Origin: Bacillus salipaludis
Lineage (GTDB): Bacteria > Bacillota > Bacilli > Bacillales_B > DSM-18226
DNA: 64,000 nt
Reading direction: 5' to 3'
NCBI RefSeq assembly: GCF_004358205.1
Contig: NZ_SMYO01000016.1
Location: 1 to 64,000 of the forward strand
Part shown: positions 26,886-36,137 of the stretch, piece by piece
Position numbering within the stretch: the first letter of the stretch is position 1
Layout of the letters: every line of letters begins with the position of its first letter
Translations under genes and position numbers: made by a program
The notes under the pieces: generated by a model
What the model saw: only the letters and a program-made list of their open reading frames with translations
Database searches by the model: none
What the model was told of the DNA's origin: nothing

Positions 26886-29800
26886 ATGAGAAAGAGAAAG
26901 TTTAGTATTTTCATTGTTTTAGTTCTTTTGTTTACACTTCTGTATAGTCAGAACCCAGTTAAAACGAAAGCAGCAACAGGTAGTTCTTTAAATGAAAAAG
27001 TATTAACAACCACACCAATAGAAGCACAATTTGAACCGTCGGAACAAACGCATTGGTATAAAGTGATGCCCACAAATGAAGATGTTTCTAAGAACACTCA
27101 CTTTCGCATCAAATTGCAGTCAGAGCAGGAGTTAAACATTTCTGTTTATTCTAGCTTAGAAAATGCACTGAACGATAATACATTTGACCGTTATATGGGA
27201 TACACTTATTCAAACGAGCCTGCACAAATTGAATTTCCGCTTGCATGGACGGGACCATATTACATAAAGGTTGAAAATTATAATAGTGGATTAGAAGAAG
27301 GTGAAAGTAAAGAATTTGAGGGCGAAGAGGGACCTGATTCTCCGCCGATTGTTAATCCGGTATATACCATCAGCTATGAAGGGGATACACTCGCACCATC
27401 CGACTCACCTATCGGGGATCAGTGTCCGGCTGAATTAGGTGTTTTAAATAGAGAAAACGGCAAAGGGATTCTTAAAGATTTACGAATGATTCGGGAAACT
27501 CTATTAGCTAATACTGATAAAGGAAGAGAATTCACTTCTTTATATTATAAAACAGCGCCGTTTTTAGGCACAAAAATGATTGTCAATAAAGCACTACGAG
27601 AAGATGTATATAAAAACTTGGTTCAATTGAAAGGTTTATTTGCAGATCTAGCTGAAAACGGGGACCAAAGCTCCTATATCATTAAAACCAATGAACAACA
27701 AGCAATTAACAACTTGTATAAGATTTTACAGGAATCAGTTCCTGGATTTCTGAAAAAACAAATTGAGCAAAAAGCTGCTGAGATAGGTATTTCAAATTTA
27801 ACTAATTCTAGTTTGTCTTCTGTTATTGAAAAACTTGATTTAAAAACTTCCAATGACAAGGAAGAAAACCGTATGATCGTGAAATTAAAGGAAGGAAAAC
27901 CGCTTAGTCAATTCAAAACGAAAGTTAAGGCTTACGGATTAAGATCTATTAATCCATTAAATGTGAAACAAACTAATAATCATAATCTACTAGTTGTCGA
28001 AATGAATAAAACAAATCAATTTAAAATTGCTATTAAACAAATTGCAAACCTTCCAGAGGTTGAATTTGTTGAACCGATTCAGCAATATAAAGCCCTAACA
28101 GCCGATACACAGTACAAATACCAGTGGTCGCTACATGAAAATGAAGGAAATACTGGGCCTGATAAGATCAATAAAGATGCTAATATCCAGTTTGAAAAGC
28201 TACAAAATTTAATAAACGGCCAATTAAAAGATACTGTCGTTGCTGTAGTTGATACAGGTGTTGATCATACACTTGCAGATTTACAGGACAAGGTTCAATC
28301 TGATCAAGGCTATAATTTTATTAATCGGACAAATAATATTATGGATGATAACGGACACGGTACCCATGTGTCTGGAATTATCGCGGCCTCGGCTAATAAT
28401 GGGTATTCAATGGCAGGTATCTCTCCTTCAGCTAAAATCCTGCCGGTAAAAGTTTTGGACTCATCAGGAAGTGGGGATACAGAACAGATTGCTCTCGGTA
28501 TTTTATATGCTGCTGATCATGGGGCAAAAGTGATTAATCTAAGTCTTGGCGGTCCATATAGCCGCACAATTGAATATGCTTTACAATATGCAAACAAAAA
28601 AAATATCACCGTTGTCGCTGCATCCGGCAATGATGGGTTTGAAGAAGTTTCCTATCCAGCCTCTTCAAAATATGTAATCGCTGTAGGTTCAACGAATCGT
28701 CTAAATGTTGTATCAGATTTCTCTAATTACGGGGAGGGGTTGGATCTTGTTGCTCCCGGAAGTGACATACCAAGTCTTGTTCCTAATGGAAATGTGACGT
28801 ATGCAAGTGGTACTTCAATGGCTGCGCCACATGTTTCAGCAGTTGCAAGTTTGCTGCTTTCGCAACAACCGAACTTAACACCATCTGAAATTCAATATTT
28901 ATTGACGAAAACAGCAAATGATATTAGCTTCAATGAACAAGATAATCCGAACGGAGATTTTCCGGGAACCCCGGATCAAGAATATCCGCAACCAACGAAA
29001 GAGGTTGTTCCCGGATATGATCAAGTATCTGGCTGGGGGAATTTGAATGCCTATAGTGCGTTTAGTGCGGTGGCATTAAACGCAAATGTAGACCGTCTAT
29101 TAAACAATCAGACTAAAGTTACCGGAACAGCCATCAATGGATCTACCGTAAAAGTTTTAGATGGAGATACAGAATTAGGCGAAGGTAAAGCAACAGCATC
29201 GGGGACATTTACTGTTAATATTCCAGTTCAAAAATCGGGAAAACTATTGAATGTGATAATAAGTACCAAAGGTGTTGACAACGGGCCGGAAACAACTTTT
29301 AGAATAGCAGTAGAAAAAGCACCTGAAAAGCCAACTGTCCAACCTTTATCAAACATTGATGAGTATCTAACTGGCAACGCAGCCCCCAAATTAACTGTCA
29401 ATATCAAGGATTCTTCTAGAAAAGTCATTAAAACGGGCAATACAGATGATTCTGGGGCGTTTAAAATAAAGATTGACAAGCAAAAGGGAAATACTGTATT
29501 GTATGTAACTGTTTCAGATGACCAGAACAGGGAAAGCAGTGAAGTAAAGGTTACAGTAAAAGATGTCATTCTTCCCAATTCGCCTAAGGTCAAACCAGTT
29601 AGTGATCGGGACGAAGTCATTAAAGGAAGTTCAGAAGCAAATGCCCAAATAACTGCCAAAGTGAATGGGAAAGTAATTGGCACAAGTAAGGCTGATAGAA
29701 CAGGCGCGTTTGAAATCAAAATTAAAAAACAAAAAGCAGGCTATGAAATAGCAATCACTGCAAAAAATGCAGCAGGAAATAGCAGTAAAGAAACAAAGAT

Positions 29801-30320
29801 AAAGGTGATTGATAAAACGCCGCCGGCTACACCAAAAGTGAACGCTGTCGATGATAATAGTACAGTTATAAAAGGAAAAACAGAGGCAAATGCTAATGTT
29901 TCAGCAAAAGTGAATGGGAAAGTAATTGGCACGAGCAAAGCTGATAAAACAGGTGCGTTTAAAATTAAAATTAAAAAACAAAAAGCATACACTATAATAG
30001 CTGTCACTGTAAAGGATGCAACAGGTAATAGTAGTAAAGAAACAAGAATTACAGTGATCGATAAAACGCCACCAGCTACACCTAAAGTAAACGTTGTTAA
30101 TGATAAAAGTACAGCTGTAAGAGGAAAAACAGAAGCAAATGCGACTATTACAATTAAAGTAAACAACAAAACAATTGGAATAGGAAAGGCAAATAAACAC
30201 GGCAATTTTTTTGTGGGAATCAAAAAACAAAAAGCAGGAACTGTGTTAGTTATTAAGGCAAAGGACAAAGCTGGAAATGTAAGTAAAGGCATAAAAACAA
30301 CTGTAAAAAAGTCAAAATAA
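26886..30320 (+). CDS. Secreted S8 subtilisin-like protease with C-terminal Ig-like repeats
   Basis: A 1144-residue exported protease. Signal peptide (1-29), a PPC-like beta domain (about 35-150), an extra helical region with a pro-domain-like part (RMIVKLKEGKPLSQFKTKVK, about 330-400), then the catalytic domain with Asp in VVDTGVDH, His in NGHGTHVSGI and Ser in GTSMAAPHVSAVASLL. From about 735 follow four to five Ig-like modules of about 85 residues, the last three nearly identical (KPTVQ/PKVxxVxD...GKTEANAxVxxKVNGKVIGTSK...). The repeats end in a short basic tail without LPXTG, so it is secreted or wall-associated by charge. GGGGGTAAG precedes the ATG. Repeat identity at DNA level makes copy-number change likely. 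Confidence 0.93.
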   Translation: MRKRKFSIFIVLVLLFTLLYSQNPVKTKAATGSSLNEKVLTTTPIEAQFEPSEQTHWYKVMPTNEDVSKNTHFRIKLQSEQELNISVYSSLENALNDNTFDRYMGYTYSNEPAQIEFPLAWTGPYYIKVENYNSGLEEGESKEFEGEEGPDSPPIVNPVYTISYEGDTLAPSDSPIGDQCPAELGVLNRENGKGILKDLRMIRETLLANTDKGREFTSLYYKTAPFLGTKMIVNKALREDVYKNLVQLKGLFADLAENGDQSSYIIKTNEQQAINNLYKILQESVPGFLKKQIEQKAAEIGISNLTNSSLSSVIEKLDLKTSNDKEENRMIVKLKEGKPLSQFKTKVKAYGLRSINPLNVKQTNNHNLLVVEMNKTNQFKIAIKQIANLPEVEFVEPIQQYKALTADTQYKYQWSLHENEGNTGPDKINKDANIQFEKLQNLINGQLKDTVVAVVDTGVDHTLADLQDKVQSDQGYNFINRTNNIMDDNGHGTHVSGIIAASANNGYSMAGISPSAKILPVKVLDSSGSGDTEQIALGILYAADHGAKVINLSLGGPYSRTIEYALQYANKKNITVVAASGNDGFEEVSYPASSKYVIAVGSTNRLNVVSDFSNYGEGLDLVAPGSDIPSLVPNGNVTYASGTSMAAPHVSAVASLLLSQQPNLTPSEIQYLLTKTANDISFNEQDNPNGDFPGTPDQEYPQPTKEVVPGYDQVSGWGNLNAYSAFSAVALNANVDRLLNNQTKVTGTAINGSTVKVLDGDTELGEGKATASGTFTVNIPVQKSGKLLNVIISTKGVDNGPETTFRIAVEKAPEKPTVQPLSNIDEYLTGNAAPKLTVNIKDSSRKVIKTGNTDDSGAFKIKIDKQKGNTVLYVTVSDDQNRESSEVKVTVKDVILPNSPKVKPVSDRDEVIKGSSEANAQITAKVNGKVIGTSKADRTGAFEIKIKKQKAGYEIAITAKNAAGNSSKETKIKVIDKTPPATPKVNAVDDNSTVIKGKTEANANVSAKVNGKVIGTSKADKTGAFKIKIKKQKAYTIIAVTVKDATGNSSKETRITVIDKTPPATPKVNVVNDKSTAVRGKTEANATITIKVNNKTIGIGKANKHGNFFVGIKKQKAGTVLVIKAKDKAGNVSKGIKTTVKKSK

Positions 30321-30334
30321 TTTTTAGTAGACAG

Positions 30335-30375
30335 AAAAACCTGGAAGGCAAGAAACCATTGCATCCAGGTTTTTT
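30335..30375 (+). terminator. Terminator of the subtilase gene
   Basis: AAAAACCTGGA pairs with TCCAGGTTTTT around an 18-nt loop, followed by more T residues, 15 nt after the stop. Confidence 0.8.
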
Positions 30376-30469
30376 TGTTATTCGGTCAAATACAACCTTA
30401 TTTTTTAAACATCTTTAATGCCATTCAAAACCTGATTAAATAAATTGCTTGTTACATCTTTAGCAGTTT

Positions 30470-30520
30470 TGTTATGGGGGTAATGATTTGTCTTAGCTTA
30501 ATGGGCATGTGGTACCTCTT
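30470..30520 (-). repeat. IS231-like terminal fragment
   Basis: Read on the minus strand this gives GGTACCACATGCCCATTAAG followed by CTAAGACAAATCATTACCCC, closely matching the IS231-type left end at 36138-36185. Only the end of the element is left here. Confidence 0.6.
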
Positions 30521-30654
30521 AAAGAAAATATGTATAGTGAACAGCTTGCGAAAACATTCACTTACGAATACATTGTTTACATGTCTTCAAAACAAGTTTT
30601 TTTACTTCTAAGTTTAGATACGCCCGTATTTACAAAGTTAAGGAGATTCAAAAA

Positions 30655-30704
30655 AAAAAAATCCCAATTTTCTCAGCATTAATATTGAGAAATTGGGATT
30701 TTTC
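30655..30704. terminator. Long hairpin, terminator-like
   Basis: ATCCCAATTTTCTCA pairs with TTGAGAAATTGGGAT, flanked by A-run and T-run, so it can act on both strands. No gene sits directly next to it. Confidence 0.65.
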
Positions 30705-30765
30705 GTTACTCAAGAAAAGAACTCTTTTATTGAATAAGAATTTTCTTCAAATCGAGACGGATTGG

Positions 30766-30915
30766 CATATAACGTTTTCGCATTCACGAACCCGCGAGCC
30801 TTAGAACGAAGTTCTTAAGCACGCAGGGGTGTCGCCTGAATATCTGCTTCTCTGCTTCTTCCCCTGGCGACCAAGGGGCTCGGAGAGTCCCGCAGCGTGA
30901 ATGCTGTGTTATATG
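30766..30915. repeat. 150-bp palindrome-ended repeat (bcr/MITE-like)
   Basis: CATATAAC and GCATTCACG on the left are matched by CGTGAATGC and GTTATATG on the right, separated by a GC-rich core with further self-complementarity (CTTAGAACGAAGTTCTTAAG; CCCCTGGCGACCAAGGGG). Size, GC-rich folded core and end palindromes resemble the bcr-type repeats of Bacillus. Probably a non-autonomous mobile or structured-RNA element. Confidence 0.65.
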
Positions 30916-31020
30916 ACGTACCCGACTTCTTCAAGTTATTTCACACTGCTTTTCTGTTTCAAGTTTTACTTCAGTAATGTATATTTCAGTAAAGGCTTTT
31001 TGTAAAACGTCACTTACTTA

Positions 31021-31140
31021 TTTGTTACCGAGTTGTTCCGCCAAACCGATTAGAAGTCCTTCGCCACGAATGTAGCAGAGCCGATACGAGTCCTCGTACT
31101 GAACCACTTCGCCAACGAGCTGACACCATACTTACCAAAA
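31021..31140 (-). pseudogene. Short unrecognised protein tail
   Basis: Minus strand reads LVGEVVQYEDSYRLCYIRGE GLLIGLAEQLGNK to a stop near 31021. It is GC-richer than its surroundings and ends where the next fragment starts. No family recognised. Confidence 0.35.
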
Positions 31141-31149
31141 CTTTCTGAG

Positions 31150-31500
31150 GTGCAGCTTACCCATAAAGTAAAAGGTCACCTGCGAGAATGGAATTTCACG
31201 AAAACATATGAAGGAGAAGCAGAGTTCCAAAAAATTACGCTGTTTGAAGATGGGGAACAGGTTGCCATCTATTATCTATCCTCTAAAACAGTGACTTTGG
31301 AATTTGCTGGATTTACAGAAGCTTTACTCGTATCTGCGGACAATATGCCCAGCAGTGGCAGACTTTAAAGGAAGCCACAGTTTCAATTGCCATTGAACAA
31401 GATACCTCTATTCCATCTGGGTTATTTTATATTTATTTTCCGACGGAAAAAGCAACAGAATTGCGAATTAGCTTGAATGGTCCATTTTTTGGTGATATGA
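31150..31500 (+). pseudogene. Fragment, possibly of an ATP-binding (GHKL-like) protein
   Basis: Starts MQLTHKVKGHLREWNFTKTY and continues to DNMPSSGRL, then in a shifted frame (ADFKEATVSIAIEQDTSIPS, LFYIYFPTEKATELRISLNG PFFGDMSR). The second part recalls segments of large GHKL-ATPase domain proteins linked to defence or helicases (IYFPTE...LRxxxNxPF), but this is a weak call. A frameshift and missing ends make it a remnant. Confidence 0.35.
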
Positions 31501-31633
31501 GTCGGATACATATGCGACTAGTCTATACCTTTGAATGCTTATTTTTATTTTTAGATTTGTCTCTTTGTGTTTGCATCACCTATATGCAAAAAGGTACTAG
31601 GAAATTAGAAATCCCCTCGAATAGTGGATAACT

Positions 31634-31966
31634 TTAAATTAGGCTTGTAATTTTATGAAGAACAGCGGTTCTATTATTGACATTTAGTTTGTTAAAAATA
31701 TTATTCAAGTGAGACTTTACAGTATTAATACTCAAAAATCATGTTGCTGCAATCTCATTATTGCTATGACCTTTTGAAATTAAATCAACAATTTCTGCTT
31801 CCCTTTTTGATAAACAGTACTCCTTAATGGCCTGATCAATAAAATATCTTTCTTGTTTTTTAGGTTGAATATAAACTCCAAATAATTGTTTATTACTATT
31901 TAACACTTGATTAACTTGTTGGAGGTATTCTATTTTAAACAAATCCAAAGTCATAGCCCAGCTGGT
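31634..31966 (-). pseudogene. LuxR-type response regulator C-terminal remnant
   Basis: Reads YCLSKREAEIVDLISKGHSN NEIAAT, a TGA stop, then FLSINTVKSHLNNIFNKLNV NNRTAVLHKI to the stop at 31634. This is a complete GerE/LuxR helix-turn-helix interrupted by one nonsense codon (at the Leu position). The receiver domain is missing: homology stops near 31966 where unrelated GC-richer DNA begins. Confidence 0.65.
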
Positions 31967-31971
31967 CAAGG

Positions 31972-32219
31972 ACGGAAGATGCGCTGAACCTACGATACCG
32001 CAAGGTGTTTATGCCGAACTCCGTGTGGCAAAGAAAATACGCGATCTCGAGCAGGAAGGGAATAGTGAGCAAGGTGATCCGTATAAGGGTGTTTTTGCCC
32101 GGTTAAAGGAGACTTATCCGAGGATTGAGCAATGTCGCGGAAAACTCGGGAGGATTTGGAGATTTTACCCGATGGGACTTTGTATTGTTAAGAAGAAAGT
32201 CTACCTACTTCATTCCTAA
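31972..32219 (+). other. Unrecognised GC-richer ORF fragment
   Basis: A plus-strand frame reads QLVKDGRCAEPTIPQGVYAE LRVAKKIRDLEQEGNSEQGD and GVFARLKETYPRIEQCRGKL. It has no start signal of its own and joins the LuxR remnant at its left edge. Composition differs from the neighbours. I cannot assign a family. Confidence 0.3.
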
Positions 32220-32264
32220 GTTCTGTTTTTATTCTGTTGGCCCCCTGATTTTCATAAATAAACG

Positions 32265-32522
32265 AAAGAAATTAAAATTTTAATTTCAATATGTGCTAAA
32301 TTCAAAATATAATAATATGTACGCTCGGACAATATATGATAAATAATCCAAGTACTACCACTAAACGGTCAACAGGGAAAGGGTATTAGGCTGGATAATA
32401 TAATATAAGAAAAAAGGTAATGACACGGAATCGAGGAGGGGAGACCGTACGGTCAAGAAAAACAGAAAAGGAATTGTTTCCATATAATTATTATTTAATA
32501 TCGCCCGTGAAAAGGACGGATA
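32265..32522 (+). repeat. Dispersed repeat family D1, copy 2
   Basis: Matches copy 3 (60534-60828) over its whole length apart from an internal deletion of about 40 nt, and copy 1 over its left two thirds. Right end (CGCCCGTGAAAAGGACGGAT) falls inside the coding sequence of the secreted protein at 32520-33185 and supplies a chimeric, unrelated C-terminus for it. Carries a palindromic ACCGTACGGT. Confidence 0.65.
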
Positions 32523-33185
32523 CTCAGCCACTTGATTGTACGTCATACCGATTTGAATTTGATTATATTCAGCTAAAGTAATTCCTTCTCTTTTCCACGG
32601 AGAAAAATATCCATTTAACGCTTCTTTTACATGTTTTTTCCAAATTGTTATGGGTTTTACTTTGTTATATGGAACATACACTCTTGCTGTCTTCGTTTTC
32701 TTAACCCATTTTTTGCCGATTTTCTTATAATCCATGTACTTTATTGAACCTTTATACCATTTAGAATTAACTTTAGTAAGAAGGGTATCTTTTGATATTT
32801 GTATTTTGTAAATTTTTCCTTTACTTGTATGTGCGATAAGGGCGCTAGTAAGACTTGCTTTTGTGTAAACTTGTGTTTTGACAGAAGTTTTATATCCCGA
32901 GGTGCGATCATAATCTACATATTTCACGTCGTAACCGTGAATACTGTTATCATCGTCATAATAATATAAATCAGGTAAATCATATAAATTTCTAGCATAA
33001 ACTGTTTTTCCTCTTGAATCTTGAACATGTAATAATTTACCGTTTGGGCTAAGTGAGAATATAGAGTTTGCTTTAACTGTAATAGTATCAAATGAACTTG
33101 CTTCCGTTTTATTTGCTGTACCAACTCCCAGCAATATTCCTAACGATAATGCCCCAGTAAGGAAGGCCCTGCCGATCTTTACCAA
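32520..33185 (-). pseudogene. Secreted protein with BamE-like end, 3'-truncated by repeat D1
   Basis: Starts at a TTG (33185) 7 nt after GGGGGAGA. Signal peptide (LTGALSLGILLGVGTANKTE), then a Tyr/Asp-rich domain (ARNLYDLPDLYYYDDDNS), SH3-like segments and the opening of a C-terminal DUF3862/BamE-like domain (EYNQIQIGMTYNQVAE). Exactly there the homology stops, and the open frame continues to 32361 through repeat D1 as an unrelated hydrophobic tail. The normal domain would need about 60 more residues. The protein is extracytoplasmic; function unknown, possibly inactive. Confidence 0.65.
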
Positions 33186-33589
33186 ATTAAATCTCCCCCT
33201 GTTTTACTTTCTATCTACTAGATATTATTTTGGATCTTGCGAGATATTAAGTTTGTATTGCATGTAATGAAAATCCAAGCCCAATTATAGCATTATACGG
33301 AATCAAACATGTATATATATAAGATGGTAAAAAATAAACGACTTTTTGGTTTTTAAAGTCGTCTCAGAGGATGATAAATTTACATTTATTGAGCCGATTA
33401 AGTGCCGGGTGAAGTATAGAACCTCATTAAAAATGGACTGCTTCGGCTACCTTCATTTTTTAGCTGGAATTAAATAAAAGCATCTTCCACCCCTTATTAT
33501 CATTTTAAGGACTGATTTTCTTATTCAACAAACGGATTAGGTTAATGGGAGAAGGTTTTTTAGGTGTGATGCAAGGTGATAGCCGGCTT
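33186..33589. other. Intergenic stretch
   Basis: About 400 bp with no gene. A weak hairpin ACGACTTT...AAAGTCGT lies at 33338-33361. Confidence 0.3.
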
Positions 33590-33735
33590 AAGTTTTTGTA
33601 AGATTACCCTTTTGGCTTGCCATCTTTTCGCCTCTAGCTTTTGGCTGCCTTCAGGCCAGCCTTATTCCATTCACGAATGATGTCCCGTTTTAAATTCCGT
33701 AAATACTGATTACATCCTAATCAATGTTTCAACTT
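33590..33735 (-). pseudogene. Serine recombinase fragment
   Basis: Minus strand reads VFTEFKRDIIREWNKAGLKA AKS-stop-RRKDGKP, the FERxLIxERTxAGLxAAxxRGRxGGRP end of the catalytic domain of a Tn3-type resolvase, with one stop. Only about 40 residues remain. Confidence 0.5.
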
Positions 33736-34127
33736 CAGCATGTATCTAACTTATCTATTGCTACAAATTCTCTTTTTTTCCCCGCAGGGGTCAGCAATTT
33801 CGATTTATCGTTTTATGAATCTGGCTAAACGATCTAATTTGTAGACCACAAATAACCTTTTTTGAGGTAGTTGGTAATGGATATAATTCGTATAGGACTT
33901 TAGGTTAGGGTAGGCTGATTTCCCTCTTTTGTAGCGAATTATCTAATCAGCTATTTAAAGAGGTATTTTTAAAAAGTTCTCGAAGTTAAAGGGAGCGACT
34001 AATCTTCGCCTCTTTTTATTTACTTGGACTTTTTTAATACCTTCCCAATCCTCTTTAGAATCTCTCTCATTCCAGGTTAATCCAGGACCCGCTAAACCTA
34101 ACCACCTTATATCCCTGCTGTTTTATA
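33736..34127. other. Intergenic stretch, nothing recognised
   Basis: About 390 bp downstream of the gerB gene. No coding potential or convincing repeat seen. Confidence 0.3.
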
Positions 34128-34175
34128 AAACGGTTTTATGGGCTGAACCGTTCAGTCCGTTTTTTATTTAGTTCT
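34128..34175 (-). terminator. Probable terminator of the gerA/gerB operon
   Basis: On the minus strand ACGGTT pairs with AACCGT across a 10-nt loop, followed by TTATAAAAC. It lies about 80 bp past the gerB stop. Moderate stem only. Confidence 0.4.
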
Positions 34176-34249
34176 TGTTTAAATGGTATTTACCTCCAAT
34201 ACCGGTCATCATAAAAACTGAGAGTAACAGGCAACATAGTATTCCCTTT

Positions 34250-35350
34250 TCAAGTGTTAACCCTCCGACGGTACTTTTCAAATATCCAGCTATAGACCCA
34301 TAAAAAGGGGGGAGCGACATATGCCAATAGAAGCCCTCCTTTCACAATCATTATTTGCCATTTTTCAGATTCATTCCAGGTAGGCTGGTGCCAAAAGATA
34401 ATTCCAATAAAAATTAATAATAAAACGACTACATGGGAGCTATGATCCTGTTTTCCCAGCAATTTACTAGAACAAAATACAGAAAAATATACCCAAGGGA
34501 TCCAGGCTGTGGAAACAACAATCAGATAATGGGCCAATAAAATCATGTCGAAACGTTCCAAAAAGCGAAATTCAATTAATTTAACTAGGTTCAGGACGGG
34601 TTGATTATATTCTAATATCCCCTCGGGGCTAAAATAGGCAAAACAGACCATCGTTGTAAATAAATAAAACAACATCGTTATTGTGTTCGCAATTGCGACT
34701 CCGAGAACAGCATACTGCTTTTTTTTTAAAAAGGGGTACAAGAAGAATGCAACTTCAAATCCCAAAAAGGAAAAAGTAGTGGTCGGCACTGCTGATAATA
34801 CAGGTTTCCACCCTTCTTTCAGTAAAGGAAGAAAGTGCAACCAATTTCCATCTCGAAGAGGTATCAAGAAAAAAAGTGGGATCCACATCACCAAATAAAA
34901 AGATAGTTCGGAGTATCTGCCTAAAATTCGAATCCCGTTTCGGGCAACTAAAAATGTAGGAATCGAAAATAAAAGTAAAATAATGTAATCAGGGGTTTTA
35001 GGCAGGAACCATGACTTGATATACAGGCAGGCATTCACAAGAGTCGAACAAGCGAAAAATGCAAAGTACATCATGTACACCAAGACTACTGCTTTCCCAA
35101 TTATTTTTCCAAATAATCGTATAAGAATTTCGTAAAGGGTGGCACTTGGATATCTTTCCACCGTTTTTACAATTAAAATGTTGGCCATCATGGAAAATAT
35201 CCATCCTATCAGAATAGCTATCCAACCGTCTGTTCCTGCTTTATCCGCAAGTACACGCGGAAGGGATAGAACACCTGTTCCTACCTGCGCTCCATTAATC
35301 AAGAAAATATACTGCATAAGCGTGATTTCATTATAGGCATAATTTTTCAT
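34250..35350 (-). CDS. GerAB/GerB-family spore germination permease
   Basis: A 366-residue membrane protein starting MKNYAYNEITLMQYIFLING AQVGTGVLSLPR, the canonical GerAB opening with the TM1 glycine motif, and ten hydrophobic segments. The frame is intact and has normal length. It lies 44 bp downstream of a truncated gerA in the same orientation, as in tricistronic germinant-receptor operons, but no gerC follows: the next 600 bp contain only a recombinase scrap. The receptor would therefore lack both its A (mostly) and C subunits. It shares only family-level similarity with the orphan at 1984-3096. Confidence 0.88.
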   Translation of the reverse strand: MKNYAYNEITLMQYIFLINGAQVGTGVLSLPRVLADKAGTDGWIAILIGWIFSMMANILIVKTVERYPSATLYEILIRLFGKIIGKAVVLVYMMYFAFFACSTLVNACLYIKSWFLPKTPDYIILLLFSIPTFLVARNGIRILGRYSELSFYLVMWIPLFFLIPLRDGNWLHFLPLLKEGWKPVLSAVPTTTFSFLGFEVAFFLYPFLKKKQYAVLGVAIANTITMLFYLFTTMVCFAYFSPEGILEYNQPVLNLVKLIEFRFLERFDMILLAHYLIVVSTAWIPWVYFSVFCSSKLLGKQDHSSHVVVLLLIFIGIIFWHQPTWNESEKWQIMIVKGGLLLAYVAPPFLWVYSWIFEKYRRRVNT

Positions 35351-35394
35351 TGTCTCACCTTTTAGTACGATTTCAACCCTAGCGAATCAATCGA

Positions 35395-35778
35395 TTAGGC
35401 CCGGTGCCATGAGGGCGTTTTTTCATTGCCTATATGCGGCCATCCTTTTGTTTCTAATCGACAACCTGAAATTTTACCACTTACTAATAGAATGCTATCT
35501 CCACCTAAAATAGCATTTTCGACGTCACCCCACGAATAGATGATTTCGACATCTCCTAATGTGACAGGCAGTTCATTATTAGGGTTGAAGAAGCTCTCCA
35601 TCAAAGGTCTCAAGACGTGAGTATGAATTGTATTTTTATCTGTTGATCCTTTCAAGTACACAAAAGTGGCATCTGTTATTTTAATCCGACGAATGACTAA
35701 ATCAGGTACTTGAGAAAAGGACGATTGAAGTTTCTCGATATTTTGGGATAAATCAGAAGAAAGGACTTCCTTATCCAT
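35395..35778 (-). pseudogene. GerA-family germinant receptor A subunit, N-terminal stump
   Basis: The frame encodes MDKEVLSSDLSQNIEKLQSS then DLVIRRIKITDATFVYLKGSTD and DVENAILGGDSILLVSGKIS GCRLETKGWPHIG, the N-terminal domain of GerA proteins (usually 480-530 residues). It ends after about 127 residues, just past the conserved KGWP, with a short foreign tail. The membrane domain is gone by internal deletion, and gerB follows directly. A terminator is not present between them. Confidence 0.8.
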
Positions 35779-36132
35779 ATTTTTTTCCGAGAGTTAGAAT
35801 TATTGTTTATTTGTTGGCATCGAAAAGAATTCAGATCCTTTAAATGCTTCAGAAAATAAACCATCAACTCCGTCCCTTTCCGTATTTACTCTATATTTTT
35901 TGGTTTTAGTATGGTTTGTTTATAGGGAAAATATTCTATTCCTCTGGCATCATTGATGTTCGTAAAATACGAGCTAGTTTGGACCTTGTAAGTAGGAAAA
36001 AGCAAAAGACAGTCTGAAGGCAAGAATTGTTCGGACAAGCAGGAAGGACAGCAAAGATTTTCCGAATAAAGCAGTGTCGTTTAATACTTAGTTGGAGTGT
36101 ATTTCATTGTGGAACCACAGTGAATTTTCCCT
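35779..36132. other. Upstream region of the gerA/gerB genes
   Basis: About 350 bp with no gene. No clear sigma-G promoter could be picked out by eye for the minus-strand gerA stump. Confidence 0.3.
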
Positions 36133-36137
36133 AATGG

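Noticed and set aside
29228..30364. Long hydrophobic minus-strand open frames opposite the subtilase repeats
   Set aside because: They mirror the Ig-like repeats of the sense protein; lysine-rich sense codons give Phe/Leu-rich antisense frames. No start signals.
32361..32519. C-terminal 50 residues of the secreted-protein open frame
   Set aside because: Encoded by repeat D1; does not match the interrupted BamE-like domain, so it is not counted as part of the original protein.
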